A DNA stretch of 64,000 bases from Blautia sp. An81 (GTDB lineage Bacteria > Bacillota > Clostridia > Lachnospirales > Lachnospiraceae). The notes under the pieces were generated by a model. It was not told the origin of the DNA and did no database searches. It was given only the letters and a program-made list of their open reading frames with translations. The translations under genes and the position numbers were made by a program. This document shows positions 7,885 through 16,297 of this stretch, piece by piece. The stretch spans positions 1 through 64,000 of the forward strand of contig NZ_NFHH01000012.1 in the NCBI RefSeq assembly GCF_002161285.1, read 5' to 3'. The first letter of the stretch is position 1; each line of letters begins with the position of its first letter.

Positions 7885-8274
7885 TCAGATTTTCTTTTCA
7901 ATAATACTGCTTGCAATGATTAGGACCAATGGCTGTATCAGGATAATTACTCCTACAATTATGGCAGAAACCATATAATTTAAAGTAATAAATATCAACA
8001 TAGCAATGCCCAGAAGCATTAAGGTGATCATATTGGTGATATTTCCGGCTTTTTCCTTTATGGCAATATTACGCTCATCTAACACATTAATCCGATAAGA
8101 AGAATCCGTATGGAGCATTCTGCGGTGGAGAAGCTGTGTATGGGTAACCGAAAATACACATGTAAAAAGGATTGCCAAAGCCATATCTGCTCCAGGTGGA
8201 AAATCCGTAAATGCCATCAGCAGAATAAGCAGTAATGCAACAATATAGCCGAAATACCAGAACTTTTCTTTCAT
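7885..8274 (-). CDS. Small membrane protein, DUF2178-like
   Basis: A 129-residue protein with four predicted membrane helices (about 7-22, 28-45, 82-99, 103-122). Between the second and third helices is the segment LDERNIAIKEKAG, the conserved DERxxxIxxKA pattern of DUF2178-type membrane proteins. The function of that family is unknown. Its ATG overlaps the stop of the XRE regulator (ATGA), so the two are translationally coupled. Pairs of an XRE regulator and this membrane protein are common in Firmicutes; the membrane protein may act as a partner or sensor for the regulator, which is inference. Confidence 0.7.
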   Translation of the reverse strand: MKEKFWYFGYIVALLLILLMAFTDFPPGADMALAILFTCVFSVTHTQLLHRRMLHTDSSYRINVLDERNIAIKEKAGNITNMITLMLLGIAMLIFITLNYMVSAIIVGVIILIQPLVLIIASSIIEKKI

Positions 8275-8474
8275 GACTCTTCCTCCTCATAAATAAAGAT
8301 GTCTTCTATGCTCATATGAAAATATCTGGCAATTTTAAAGGCCAGCAAAATGGAGGGGTTATATCGCCCATTTTCTAAAGATCCTATGGTTTGACGAGAT
8401 ACTTCAAGAGCAGAAGCTAACTCTTCTTGTTTGATTCCTCTTTGTTTTCGTAATTCTTCCAGCCGGTTTTTCAC
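8271..8474 (-). CDS. XRE-family helix-turn-helix regulator
   Basis: A 67-residue single-domain DNA-binding protein. The helix-turn-helix is GIKQEELASALEVSRQTIGS (residues 13-32), followed by LENGRYNPSILLAFKIARYF, as in compact Cro/CI-like regulators of the YozG type. It begins with GTG 8474, eight bases after AAAGGAG. It is the first gene of a two-gene unit with the DUF2178-like protein. Two near-identical 16-bp palindromes flank its promoter, one over the -35 box and one in the leader, so autorepression is likely. Confidence 0.85.
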   Translation of the reverse strand: MKNRLEELRKQRGIKQEELASALEVSRQTIGSLENGRYNPSILLAFKIARYFHMSIEDIFIYEEEES

Positions 8475-8491
8475 GGGATTTTCTCCTTTAT

Positions 8492-8559
8492 GGAAAGCTA
8501 ACTTTCCTTTCTTGATTCTATCTTATGGTATCTTGAAGAAAATGACAAGTATACTTTCC
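8492..8559 (-). promoter_or_regulatory. Promoter of the XRE operon with two 16-bp operators
   Basis: Minus strand: -35 TTGTCA (complement 8543-8548), 17-bp spacer, -10 TAAGAT (complement 8520-8525). Two palindromes share the pattern GGAAAGTnnnCTTnnC: GGAAAGTATACTTGTC (8559-8544) over the -35 box, and GGAAAGTTAGCTTTCC (8507-8492) just past the expected transcript start. Their centres are 52 bp apart, about five helical turns, so one face of the DNA is presented. The natural candidate binder is the XRE protein itself. Confidence 0.65.
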
Positions 8560-8700
8560 ATAAAAGCAATAGAAGGGCAATAGAAGGAGAGATTTGTGAA
8601 GCAGGTGAAATTGACAATCCCGACTATATGAGATAAAATTGTGAAAACATAAAACCTGTCTGGCACTTAAATAAAATCTTTATCAGAAAATATGAGAATT

Positions 8701-9026
8701 AAGGCATTAGACATAGGAAATGTAAGGCTAAACTGTAGGCCCGAATTTGGGCGGTACGGTTAAAAAGGGAGAAATATAGAATTCAACTGTATTATTTCAG
8801 TGTGAAGTACGGTTGAAAATGAGAAAATGTAAAATACAACCGTATAGCAGTCATACAATGTACGGTTGTATAAAGGAAATGCGAAATATAACCGTACAAC
8901 GACCATTTAGAGTACGGTTACAAAAAGAAAATGCGAAATACAGCCGTACAACGATCATTCAATGTACGGTTACAAAATAAGAAATGTGAAATAGAACCGT
9001 ATACTCTGTCTCAGACATATATGGTT
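8701..9026. repeat. Tandem array of 52-53 bp units with nested inverted repeats
   Basis: The 567-bp space between the XRE gene and the site-2 protease holds a repeat array. GTACGGTT begins units at 8754, 8807, 8860, 8912 and 8964 (steps 53, 53, 52, 52). Each unit then has a GAAATGnGAAATA-like middle and the reverse complement AACCGTA(C/T), so every unit can fold as a hairpin and neighbouring units can pair as well. A more decayed copy precedes (about 8701-8753) and a fragment follows (9019-9026). No protein gene is seen in 8561-8700. It may be a multi-site regulator target, a structured leader RNA of the protease gene, or a decayed repeat element. Confidence 0.75.
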
Positions 9027-9041
9027 AGAAAGGACTTTTTT

Positions 9042-9743
9042 ATGTATCTAAATTATTATATCCAGCAGCTCCGTCTGCTGATCTACACGGTGCCGGTTAT
9101 GCTCATTGCCATAACGGTTCACGAGTTTGCTCATGGCTGGGTGTCTTACAAGCTGGGAGATCCAACTCCCAAGTATGAAGGACGGTTAAGTCTCAATCCC
9201 CTCAGACATCTGGATCTTATCGGAACTTTGTGTCTTTTATTCTTTCATATGGGCTGGGCAAAGCCTGTAAGGATCAATACCGCCTATTACCGGAATAAGC
9301 GGCAGGGAATTATATGGGTTTCTCTTGCAGGACCTGTTGCCAACTTTCTCACGGCTTTTCTTTCTCTGCTGATCTGCGGCGCTCTTATGCGCTTCGGAAA
9401 TTCAGGGAACAGTGCTGTGACTATAGGGGTTATGCTGTGTTATTATTCTGCAGTGATCAATATTGGCCTGGGCGTTTTTAACCTGATTCCAATCCCTCCT
9501 CTGGATGGTTCTAATGTGATAGAACAGATGTATCCGAGAGTTCTGTATTTTTACCAGAGGATCCGCCCATACTGTACATTGATCCTCCTTATTCTTTTGG
9601 CTACAGGAGCGCTGTCAAGGCCGCTGAATACGGCGAATAACGGAATTTTTGCGGCTATGTGGAATATTGTCAGTGCACTTTTTTCTTTGGGGACAGGAGG
9701 AAGTTCCGGCGGAGGTGTACCTCAGAGCGGAGGATATATTTAA
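9042..9743 (+). CDS. Site-2 protease family intramembrane metalloprotease (M50)
   Basis: A 233-residue membrane protease. The zinc ligands are in HEFAHGW (residues 27-31) inside the first membrane helix, and the third ligand is the Asp of IPIPPLDGSN in a later helix, matching the NPxPPLDG motif of S2P/YwhC-type proteases. Five or six membrane segments are visible. The C-terminus is glycine-rich (GTGGSSGGGVPQSGG). The start is ATG 9042, eight bases after AAAGGA; in-frame ATGs further upstream lie in the repeat array. S2P enzymes cut membrane-anchored regulators; the target is unknown. A strong terminator follows at 9776. Confidence 0.85.
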   Translation: MYLNYYIQQLRLLIYTVPVMLIAITVHEFAHGWVSYKLGDPTPKYEGRLSLNPLRHLDLIGTLCLLFFHMGWAKPVRINTAYYRNKRQGIIWVSLAGPVANFLTAFLSLLICGALMRFGNSGNSAVTIGVMLCYYSAVINIGLGVFNLIPIPPLDGSNVIEQMYPRVLYFYQRIRPYCTLILLILLATGALSRPLNTANNGIFAAMWNIVSALFSLGTGGSSGGGVPQSGGYI

Positions 9744-9775
9744 CATTGCCCTACATACAGAGAGGGAACCATTTT

Positions 9776-9817
9776 ATCCAGGACAGAGATGAGCTTTTTG
9801 TCCTGGATTTTCTTTTA
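9776..9817 (+). terminator. Intrinsic terminator of the site-2 protease gene
   Basis: Perfect 10-bp stem, ATCCAGGACA (9776-9785) with TGTCCTGGAT (9799-9808), 13-base loop, then TTTCTTTT. Confidence 0.85.
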
Positions 9818-9988
9818 TTCCTTAAAGGGGCTTGATGATGGTGTAGTTTGTGAGAAAGACTTTGGAAAGATGAAGAAACCTTAAGGTTTATACTGAAAAA
9901 CTTTCTGGCTATTCTGGATATACTGCAGATATTTTAAAATAAGATTGTATAATGAAAGAAGAAAAATAGAAAGCAATGGTGAAGATCT

Positions 9989-11005
9989 ATGAAAAAGAGA
10001 TATTTGCTTATGGCTGGAACAGCTGCTGCTGCATTATGGTGCGGACTGAGAAATAAAAAGTATCCTCTGGCGGTGGGGTATCCGCTTATCAATAAATTTA
10101 TTGTACCAGGATTTTTCCTTTCTCCTTATATATTAAAAATAGCAAACCGACGGTTAGCTTCTATGGAGCTGCCGGCTTCTCCACGAGGAATAGAGAAGAT
10201 GACAAAATGGATTGAATCGGGAGATGGCGGGAAGATACGGCTTACTATTTACAGACCGGAGGCAATGGAAAATAACATGCCCTGTCTGGTCTATTTTCAC
10301 GGAGGAGGTTTCTGTCTGGAAGATGCTCCATATATCCATGAGCATATGGGAAAATATGCGGCAAAAGCAGAATGTACAGTTATTTTTGTTCATTACAGGA
10401 CATCAGAGAAATATCCTTTTCCGATTCCTTTTACAGACTGCTGGGAGGGTCTTGAATATGTTCGCCAAAATTCCGGGAATCTGCATATTGACAGGAGACG
10501 AATTGCAGTGGGCGGCGACAGTGCAGGCGGTGCTCTTGCGGCTGCCTGTACACTCAGAAGCAGGGATGAAGGGAAGCTTGACATTTGCTTTCAGATGCTG
10601 ATCTATCCTGTGCTTGACGCACGTATGAAGACAGAGTCTATGAAAAAATATACGGACAGTCCAGTCTGGAACGCCCCTTTGTCGAGAAAAATGTGGGAAC
10701 TGTATTTAAAAAACGGAACTTTCGGAAAGAGGTATTATGCATCTCCCGCTGAGGCTGAGGACTTTCACGATCTTCCGCCGACATATATCGAGGTGGAGCA
10801 GTATGACTGCCTCCATGATGAAGGCGTTGATTATTGGAGGAATCTGAAAAAAACTGGAATCACTGCGGAATTACAGGATGTGAAAGGCACGTTCCACGGT
10901 TTTGACGTATTTACGGAAACAGAAATCACAAAAAAGATGCTGGAGATTCGGTGCAGAGCTTTGCACAGAGCATTACGAAATACAATGAAAGGAAAGGGCG
11001 AATGA
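9989..11005 (+). CDS. Alpha/beta hydrolase (HSL-type esterase)
   Basis: A 338-residue esterase of the hormone-sensitive lipase family. HGGGF at residues 104-108 is the oxyanion motif, GGDSAGG (Ser about 178) is the nucleophile elbow, and the acid and His are expected in YDCLHDEG (about 270) and GTFHGFD (about 313). Residues 3-20 are hydrophobic and could anchor the enzyme in the membrane or act as an uncleaved signal. TATAAT at 9948-9953 may be its -10. The last codons overlap the start of a broken aldo/keto reductase gene. Such enzymes hydrolyse short acyl or carboxyl esters; the real substrate is unknown. Confidence 0.85.
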   Translation: MKKRYLLMAGTAAAALWCGLRNKKYPLAVGYPLINKFIVPGFFLSPYILKIANRRLASMELPASPRGIEKMTKWIESGDGGKIRLTIYRPEAMENNMPCLVYFHGGGFCLEDAPYIHEHMGKYAAKAECTVIFVHYRTSEKYPFPIPFTDCWEGLEYVRQNSGNLHIDRRRIAVGGDSAGGALAAACTLRSRDEGKLDICFQMLIYPVLDARMKTESMKKYTDSPVWNAPLSRKMWELYLKNGTFGKRYYASPAEAEDFHDLPPTYIEVEQYDCLHDEGVDYWRNLKKTGITAELQDVKGTFHGFDVFTETEITKKMLEIRCRALHRALRNTMKGKGE

Positions 11006-11452
11006 TTTACAAAGACTTTAAAGAACTCAGCCTTTCACGTCTGGGAATGGGAAATATGAGACTGCCTACGAAGCTGGGCCAGATCAATCAGAAAAAGGCA
11101 CAGGAAATCATAGATTACGCTATGGAGCAATGTCACCATGATCTTAAGCGGTATGAGTACGATGGACCAGATCCGTGATAATGTGGCGACAGGATATCAG
11201 TCAAAACTGGCAGTACCATGTACAGCATGCCGTTATTGCTGCGACGGATGTCCGGTGAAAATTGATATTCCAGCCTGGATGAACCTTTATAATGAACTGT
11301 CTCTTACAAAGGATAAGAAGCGTTGGGAGGAGGCAGTGAAAGCTCAGAATGGACCGGATACTTGTATTGGATGCGGTCAATGCACTTCTCACTGCCCACA
11401 GAATATTGACGTACCTGGGTATATGAAAAAACTGGCAGCAGGAAAGTATTGA
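11002..11452 (+). pseudogene. Aldo/keto reductase with 4Fe-4S domain, large internal deletion
   Basis: The first 43 codons from ATG 11002 match the start of the intact reductase at 19136 (MIYKDFKELSLSRLGMG... to YAMEQ). Right after YAMEQ, near 11132, the reading jumps in another frame to the end of the barrel ([16 protein letters not shown]), then the C-terminal Fe-S domain with [12 protein letters not shown] and [12 protein letters not shown], ending at 11452. About 220 residues, including the active site, are gone and the parts are out of frame. It is coupled to the hydrolase gene. The 104-residue downstream frame could in principle be made as a ferredoxin-like protein but has no proper start. 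Confidence 0.8.
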
Positions 11453-11517
11453 AACAAATTAAAATAATAACAGGTTCCGTTTTCAGGAAGTGAGATGGGA
11501 AATAAATCAGGAGAATA

Positions 11518-13074
11518 TCAGCGAATCAATTTTGCTGCTCCCTCAAACTCCCGTACCAGTTCCAGAAATCTATCTTTATTTTCCGGAAGCCATTCTTCAA
11601 AACTTTTATGGCTTTTTTGAATATCTCTTCCCAGTTCCACTAAGAATTCCGGGATTACTTCTTCCGGCAGAATACCGGCCTCTTCCCCAATCCTGGAACC
11701 GGGCTTCTTTGCCTGTCCATTGATAAACAGGCGGAAGGCCGGAAGAGTTTCTCCCTCCACTTTTTTTCGGCATCCCATGAATCCAAGAGAGGCAGCCTGA
11801 TGAGTCCCGCAGCCGGAAGGGCAGCCGGAGATATGGATTCTGGGAAGCAGACCGTCGGGGAAGTTTTCTTTTCTCACTCTTTCGATGCAATGAGCCAAAA
11901 GCCACTGAGAGCAGCCTATCCCCCGCTGGCAGATAGGGACTCCTATACAGCTTGTGCTGGTTTCAAAGAGATTTTCACCGCCGCTGCCTGTGGCTTCAAG
12001 GATTCTGGGAACCTCCTTTGCCGTAAGGTGGAGAATGTATATGGTGCCATCGGGAGAAAGCCGGAGCTCCGTATCCGGAATATTTCTCAGCACTTCACAG
12101 AGCACCATAAGGTTCTTCTGGGTAAGGCAGCCGCCTATGGGGTGATAGGATACAGCATAAAGTCCAGGCTGTTTTTGAGGAAAGATCCTGGAGCCTTCGA
12201 TTTCTCCATCCCCGGATTTTAATGTCGAATGGGAATAGAAGACCGGCCAGGGAATTTCTTCTTTTCTCGCCTCTTCCAGACAGCATAGATACTCTTTTTT
12301 GATTCCTTCTTCGCCAAGTGTGTCCTGGAGATAGCGACTTCTGGATTTTCCACGATTCTTATAATCTCCATACTTTGTAAACAGGCGGATCATGGCGCTG
12401 ACATAAAGACTCACCTCTTGAGGTTTTCCATTTTTTTCCACCAGAACGCCCATTTTCGGATTGGGTCCCAAACCTCCGGCGCAGTACACAGAAAAAGTTC
12501 CCTCTGGGTTTGTCGTAAAGCCCAGATCTCTCATGTTGGCATGAGTGGTATTCTCCTCTGTATTTGAAAAGGCCACTTTTAATTTCCTGGGAAGATGAAG
12601 TTCCGTCATGCGGCTGATAAGGTAATCACTGACAGTCTCTGCATAAGGCAGCACGTCAAAAGCCTCCTGGCTGTCTGCACCGGATAGGGGGCTGGACATT
12701 ACGTTTCTGGGATTGTCCCCGCCTCCTCCAATAGTAATGATTCCCTTCTGCAGAGCTTCCCGCATTAGAGAGACCACCTGGGAAGCAGACAGATTGTGTA
12801 CCTGTATAGTCTGGCAGGTAGTGATCTTCATAAGTTCAAGAGGATATTCCCTTGTTTTTTCTCCCAGAAAGGCCAGATGCTCTTTGGAAATCCTGCCGCC
12901 GGGAAACCGGAGGCGGAGCATGTAGTTTTTCTCCCTCTGAGCATAGCAGCCAAACCTTCCGGAAATTCCCTTAAAGGTTTTCCGGTCAATTTCTCCGGCC
13001 TCAAAGGCCCGGAGCCTTTCTTCAAACAGTTCTGTTTCCTTTACAAATTGCTGAATCAATTCTTCACTGATCAT
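11518..13074 (-). CDS. Siroheme nitrite/sulfite reductase
   Basis: A 518-residue reductase of the NirA/CysI type. Two ferredoxin-like half domains are visible (about 35-110 and 290-370), each followed by a siroheme-binding half. The siroheme/4Fe-4S ligands are CIGVPIC and CPSGC (C-x5-C then C-x3-C) at about residues 380-430. The gene starts at ATG 13074, nine bases after AAAGGAG; an upstream TTG sits inside that site. It uses six electrons, probably from ferredoxin, to reduce nitrite or sulfite; sequence alone does not separate these. No siroheme synthesis, nitrate or sulfate genes are nearby, so it stands alone. Confidence 0.85.
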   Translation of the reverse strand: MISEELIQQFVKETELFEERLRAFEAGEIDRKTFKGISGRFGCYAQREKNYMLRLRFPGGRISKEHLAFLGEKTREYPLELMKITTCQTIQVHNLSASQVVSLMREALQKGIITIGGGGDNPRNVMSSPLSGADSQEAFDVLPYAETVSDYLISRMTELHLPRKLKVAFSNTEENTTHANMRDLGFTTNPEGTFSVYCAGGLGPNPKMGVLVEKNGKPQEVSLYVSAMIRLFTKYGDYKNRGKSRSRYLQDTLGEEGIKKEYLCCLEEARKEEIPWPVFYSHSTLKSGDGEIEGSRIFPQKQPGLYAVSYHPIGGCLTQKNLMVLCEVLRNIPDTELRLSPDGTIYILHLTAKEVPRILEATGSGGENLFETSTSCIGVPICQRGIGCSQWLLAHCIERVRKENFPDGLLPRIHISGCPSGCGTHQAASLGFMGCRKKVEGETLPAFRLFINGQAKKPGSRIGEEAGILPEEVIPEFLVELGRDIQKSHKSFEEWLPENKDRFLELVREFEGAAKLIR

Positions 13075-13279
13075 AACCAATCGCTCCTTTAATGCTATTT
13101 CTAGTTTTCACAGATTTTCCCAGATTATACATTTGCAGGAGAAGGGGTCCTGTACTTCTTTTAAAAGACGTGATAAAATTATGGACAGTACGAAAATTCT
13201 TTTCTATAAAACATTTGATAAACAGCATTTTTAAGAAATTCAGCCAGAAGCAGGACATATCCCAGAAAGGAGAGGCCAG

Positions 13280-15457
13280 ATGGCAAAAAAGAACAAACCT
13301 CAAAATAGGACTTCTCAGAGATTGATTCCTCAGAAAGAATATCTACTGCTGGAAGATTTTGCCGGTATTGAGATTGAATCCGGTGAAAATATAAAGCCCA
13401 TTGACCAGGTCAATGGTTTTCAGATACGTCCGGGATTTTATGAGATCAATGGGGCTTCTGCCCTGCCTGACGGTGTCAACTTTACACTTATTACCTATTC
13501 CGGAACCTCCTGTGAGCTTCTCCTGTTTCACAGAAAGGCCCAGGTTCCCTATGCCCGGATACCATTTCCGGATAATTACCGGGTAGGAAATGTATATTCT
13601 ATGTTTGTTTTTGGCTTAAAGGCCGATGAGTTTGAATATGCATATTCCATAGAGGGCCCCTATGACCCTTCGAAGGGACTGCTTTTTGACAAAGAGAAAT
13701 ATCTTCTGGATCCCTATGCAAAGGCAGTCACCGGTCAGAGTGAATGGGGAAAACAGCTTGCAGGCGGAGCTTTTTATAAAGCAAGAGTAGTCCATAACAA
13801 CTTCCATTGGGAGATTCCCAAGAGAAAGAACACGGTATCAAAACTTCAGGACTGTATTATTTATGAAATGCATGTCCGTGGCTTTACCCGCCATGAAAGT
13901 TCTGGAGTAAAGCACCCGGGGACCTTTGAAGGCATTCGGGAAAAAATACCCTATCTGTTGGATCTGGGAATCAATGCAGTAGAGCTCATGCCGGTATTTG
14001 AATTTGATGAAACCCGGAATATGCGTACTGTGAATGGCCGTCAGCTCCTGGATTACTGGGGCTATAATCCGGTATGTTTTTTTGCCCCCAATACCAGCTA
14101 TGCTTCAGAGCAGGAGTATAACCGGGAAGGTACAGAGCTGAAAAATCTTATCAAAGATCTTCATAAAAACGGGATCAAGGTAATCCTGGATGTGGTATTC
14201 AATCATACGGCAGAGGGGAATGAAGAAGGACCTTTCTTTTCCTTTAAGGGATTTGACAATAACATTTACTATATGCTTACCCCTGACGGAAAATACTATA
14301 ATTTCAGCGGCTGCGGCAACACCCTGAACTGCAATCACCCTATGGTAAGAGACATGATCTTGAACTGTCTCCGCTACTGGACCACCAGCTATCATATCGA
14401 CGGCTTTCGGTTCGATCTGGCTTCTATTCTTGGAAGAAGCGAGGACTCTTCTCCTATGAGACGTCCTCCTCTTCTGGAAAGACTGGCCTATGATCCAATC
14501 CTGTACAGTACAGATCTGATCGCTGAGGCCTGGGATGCAGGAGGTCTCTATCAGGTGGGAAGTTTCCCCTCCTGGAACCGTTGGGCAGAGTGGAACGGAA
14601 AATACCGGGATGATCTCAGAAGCTTTCTTAAAGGAGACGAAGGACTGGCAGGAGCGGCGGCCATGCGGATCCTGGGTTCCCCGGATCTCTATCCCAGAGA
14701 AAAGCGAGGAGATAACGCCTCGGTAAACTTTATCACCTGCCATGACGGCTTTACTTTGTATGACCTGTATTCTTACAATCAAAAGCATAATGAGGATAAT
14801 GGCTGGGATAACACCGACGGAGCCAATGACAACAGGAGCTGGAACTGCGGAGAAGAGGGCGAGACAGAAAATCCTGAAATTCTCCGGCTACGCCGGCAGC
14901 TCATTAAAAATGCCTGTGCAGTGCTGATGTGCAGCAGAGGCACGCCTATGTTTCTGGCAGGAGATGAATTTGGCAATACGCAGTTTGGAAACAATAATCC
15001 ATACTGTCAAGACAACGAAATTTCCTGGCTGAACTGGGAACAGTTACCGGAAAATCAGGAGATTTTTGAATTCTTTAAATTCATGATACATTTTCGGAAA
15101 GATCATACTATCCTGAGAAAAGATACCAGCCCAAGCTCTGCAGGCTTTCCCTTTTTCAGTCTTCACGGCACCGCTCCCTGGCAGAAAGAATACGATGGGG
15201 ATACCAGGACCATAGGCGTTATGTTTGCAGGCCGGGAAGAGGATGGAAGAGAAGATATCCTGTACCTGGGAGTCAATGCTTACTGGGAGCAGGTAACGCT
15301 GGAACTGCCCAGGCTTCCTCAGGGGTTCTGCTGGGTGCCGGTTCTGGATACTTCCAGAGGCAAAGCAGCCCTGATACAGGGAGATGAGATGCTGGATCAG
15401 AATATCTATGTTATGAATCCCCGAAGCGTATGTATTTACATCGGGAAAAAATTATAA
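13280..15457 (+). CDS. glgX: Glycogen debranching enzyme (GH13, GlgX/isoamylase type)
   Basis: A 725-residue enzyme that hydrolyses alpha-1,6 branches in glycogen or limit dextrins in the cytosol. An N-terminal CBM48-like beta domain (about 40-130) precedes the GH13 barrel. Conserved motifs are DVVFNHT (about 303), GFRFDLA with the nucleophile Asp (about 377), AEAWD with the acid Glu (about 415) and TCHDG (about 486). A C-terminal beta domain follows. No signal peptide is present. AAAGGAGAGG precedes the ATG. It is a single-gene unit divergent from the siroheme reductase and ending at a strong hairpin; no other glycogen genes are in the window. Confidence 0.85.
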   Translation: MAKKNKPQNRTSQRLIPQKEYLLLEDFAGIEIESGENIKPIDQVNGFQIRPGFYEINGASALPDGVNFTLITYSGTSCELLLFHRKAQVPYARIPFPDNYRVGNVYSMFVFGLKADEFEYAYSIEGPYDPSKGLLFDKEKYLLDPYAKAVTGQSEWGKQLAGGAFYKARVVHNNFHWEIPKRKNTVSKLQDCIIYEMHVRGFTRHESSGVKHPGTFEGIREKIPYLLDLGINAVELMPVFEFDETRNMRTVNGRQLLDYWGYNPVCFFAPNTSYASEQEYNREGTELKNLIKDLHKNGIKVILDVVFNHTAEGNEEGPFFSFKGFDNNIYYMLTPDGKYYNFSGCGNTLNCNHPMVRDMILNCLRYWTTSYHIDGFRFDLASILGRSEDSSPMRRPPLLERLAYDPILYSTDLIAEAWDAGGLYQVGSFPSWNRWAEWNGKYRDDLRSFLKGDEGLAGAAAMRILGSPDLYPREKRGDNASVNFITCHDGFTLYDLYSYNQKHNEDNGWDNTDGANDNRSWNCGEEGETENPEILRLRRQLIKNACAVLMCSRGTPMFLAGDEFGNTQFGNNNPYCQDNEISWLNWEQLPENQEIFEFFKFMIHFRKDHTILRKDTSPSSAGFPFFSLHGTAPWQKEYDGDTRTIGVMFAGREEDGREDILYLGVNAYWEQVTLELPRLPQGFCWVPVLDTSRGKAALIQGDEMLDQNIYVMNPRSVCIYIGKKL

Positions 15458-15500
15458 ATGTTGCTTCTATAGGGCAGTCTGGAGGACTTTCCTGATAAAA

Positions 15501-15570
15501 AAAGAATGGAATATGTTGTGCAGGAATGGTGTTTTCCAAAATCCCGTGCAAAATATTCCATTCTTTCTTT
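15501..15570. terminator. Bidirectional terminator between glgX and rubrerythrin
   Basis: AAAGAATGGAATAT (15501-15514) pairs with ATATTCCATTCTTT (15553-15566); A-run before and T-rich sequence after serve both convergent genes. Confidence 0.75.
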
Positions 15571-15582
15571 AGAAAATTTTGA

Positions 15583-16188
15583 TCAATTCTCCAGTGCCGT
15601 ATAGGGGGCCAGCTCCAGCCGGACAAAGTATCCTCTGTCATGGCCGCATACCGGACACTTTTCAGGTACTGCCGTACCATTGTAAATATGCCCGCATTTT
15701 AGACACATCCAGGAAGTCTTTATATCAGACACAAAAAGCTTATTCTGTTCCAGAAGTTCTGCAAACAGGCCGAAGCGGTCTCCATGGGTTTTTTCTACAG
15801 CACCCACCATATGGAAAGAAGCGGCAATTTCAGGAAACCCTTCTTCTCTGGCCTTTTCTTCAAAAGCTTTATAGACGTCCTCATGTTCTTCAAATTCATT
15901 ATGCTGGGCAAAACGAAGGAGCCTGGCCACATCTCTGGAAATATCCACCGGGTAAGAACCATCAATAGATATACTGGTTTCTGCTGCCTGGGAGAGATGG
16001 TTATAGAAAATTTCTGCATGTTCCCTTTCCTGATTGGCGGTAAAAGTAAAGACTGCTTCAATAACTCCAAGTCCTTCTTTTTTCGCCTGAGAAGCAGCCA
16101 TAGTATAACGATTCCGGGCCTGGCTTTCTCCGGCAAAAGCCCGCATGAGATTTTCTTTGGTCATACTGTTTTCAAATGAAATAGACAT
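15583..16188 (-). CDS. rbr: Rubrerythrin
   Basis: A 201-residue peroxide-detoxifying non-haem iron protein. The N-terminal four-helix domain carries the diiron ligands in FAGESQARNRY, NQEREHAE, EEHEDVY and EKTHGDRF (E and ExxH motifs). The C-terminal rubredoxin domain binds one iron through CLKCGH and CPVCGH (about residues 162-180). It reduces hydrogen peroxide with electrons from NADH-linked rubredoxin or ferredoxin, a standard oxygen defence in strict anaerobes. AAGGAGG precedes the ATG. No clear PerR box is visible in the 110-bp upstream space. Confidence 0.95.
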   Translation of the reverse strand: MSISFENSMTKENLMRAFAGESQARNRYTMAASQAKKEGLGVIEAVFTFTANQEREHAEIFYNHLSQAAETSISIDGSYPVDISRDVARLLRFAQHNEFEEHEDVYKAFEEKAREEGFPEIAASFHMVGAVEKTHGDRFGLFAELLEQNKLFVSDIKTSWMCLKCGHIYNGTAVPEKCPVCGHDRGYFVRLELAPYTALEN

Positions 16189-16297
16189 GATAGATTCCTC
16201 CTTTTCACCTAGTCTGTCCCTGCATTAGAAAATTTATCCATAAAATCTCACTTTTCCTGTTTTTCCACATAGGATAAACAAAAAAGGATTTTATCAC

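Noticed and set aside
8754-9000. CRISPR-like array
   Set aside because: The recurring part is only about 8 bp plus a drifting middle, the stretches between sites are related to each other and not unique spacers, and no cas gene is present.
11138-11452. Independent small ferredoxin gene
   Set aside because: No ribosome binding site at its ATG, and its sequence is the tail of an aldo/keto reductase whose head lies in another frame just upstream.
14105-14788. 227-codon open frame on the minus strand inside glgX
   Set aside because: It is the complement of the conserved GH13 barrel and has no features of its own.
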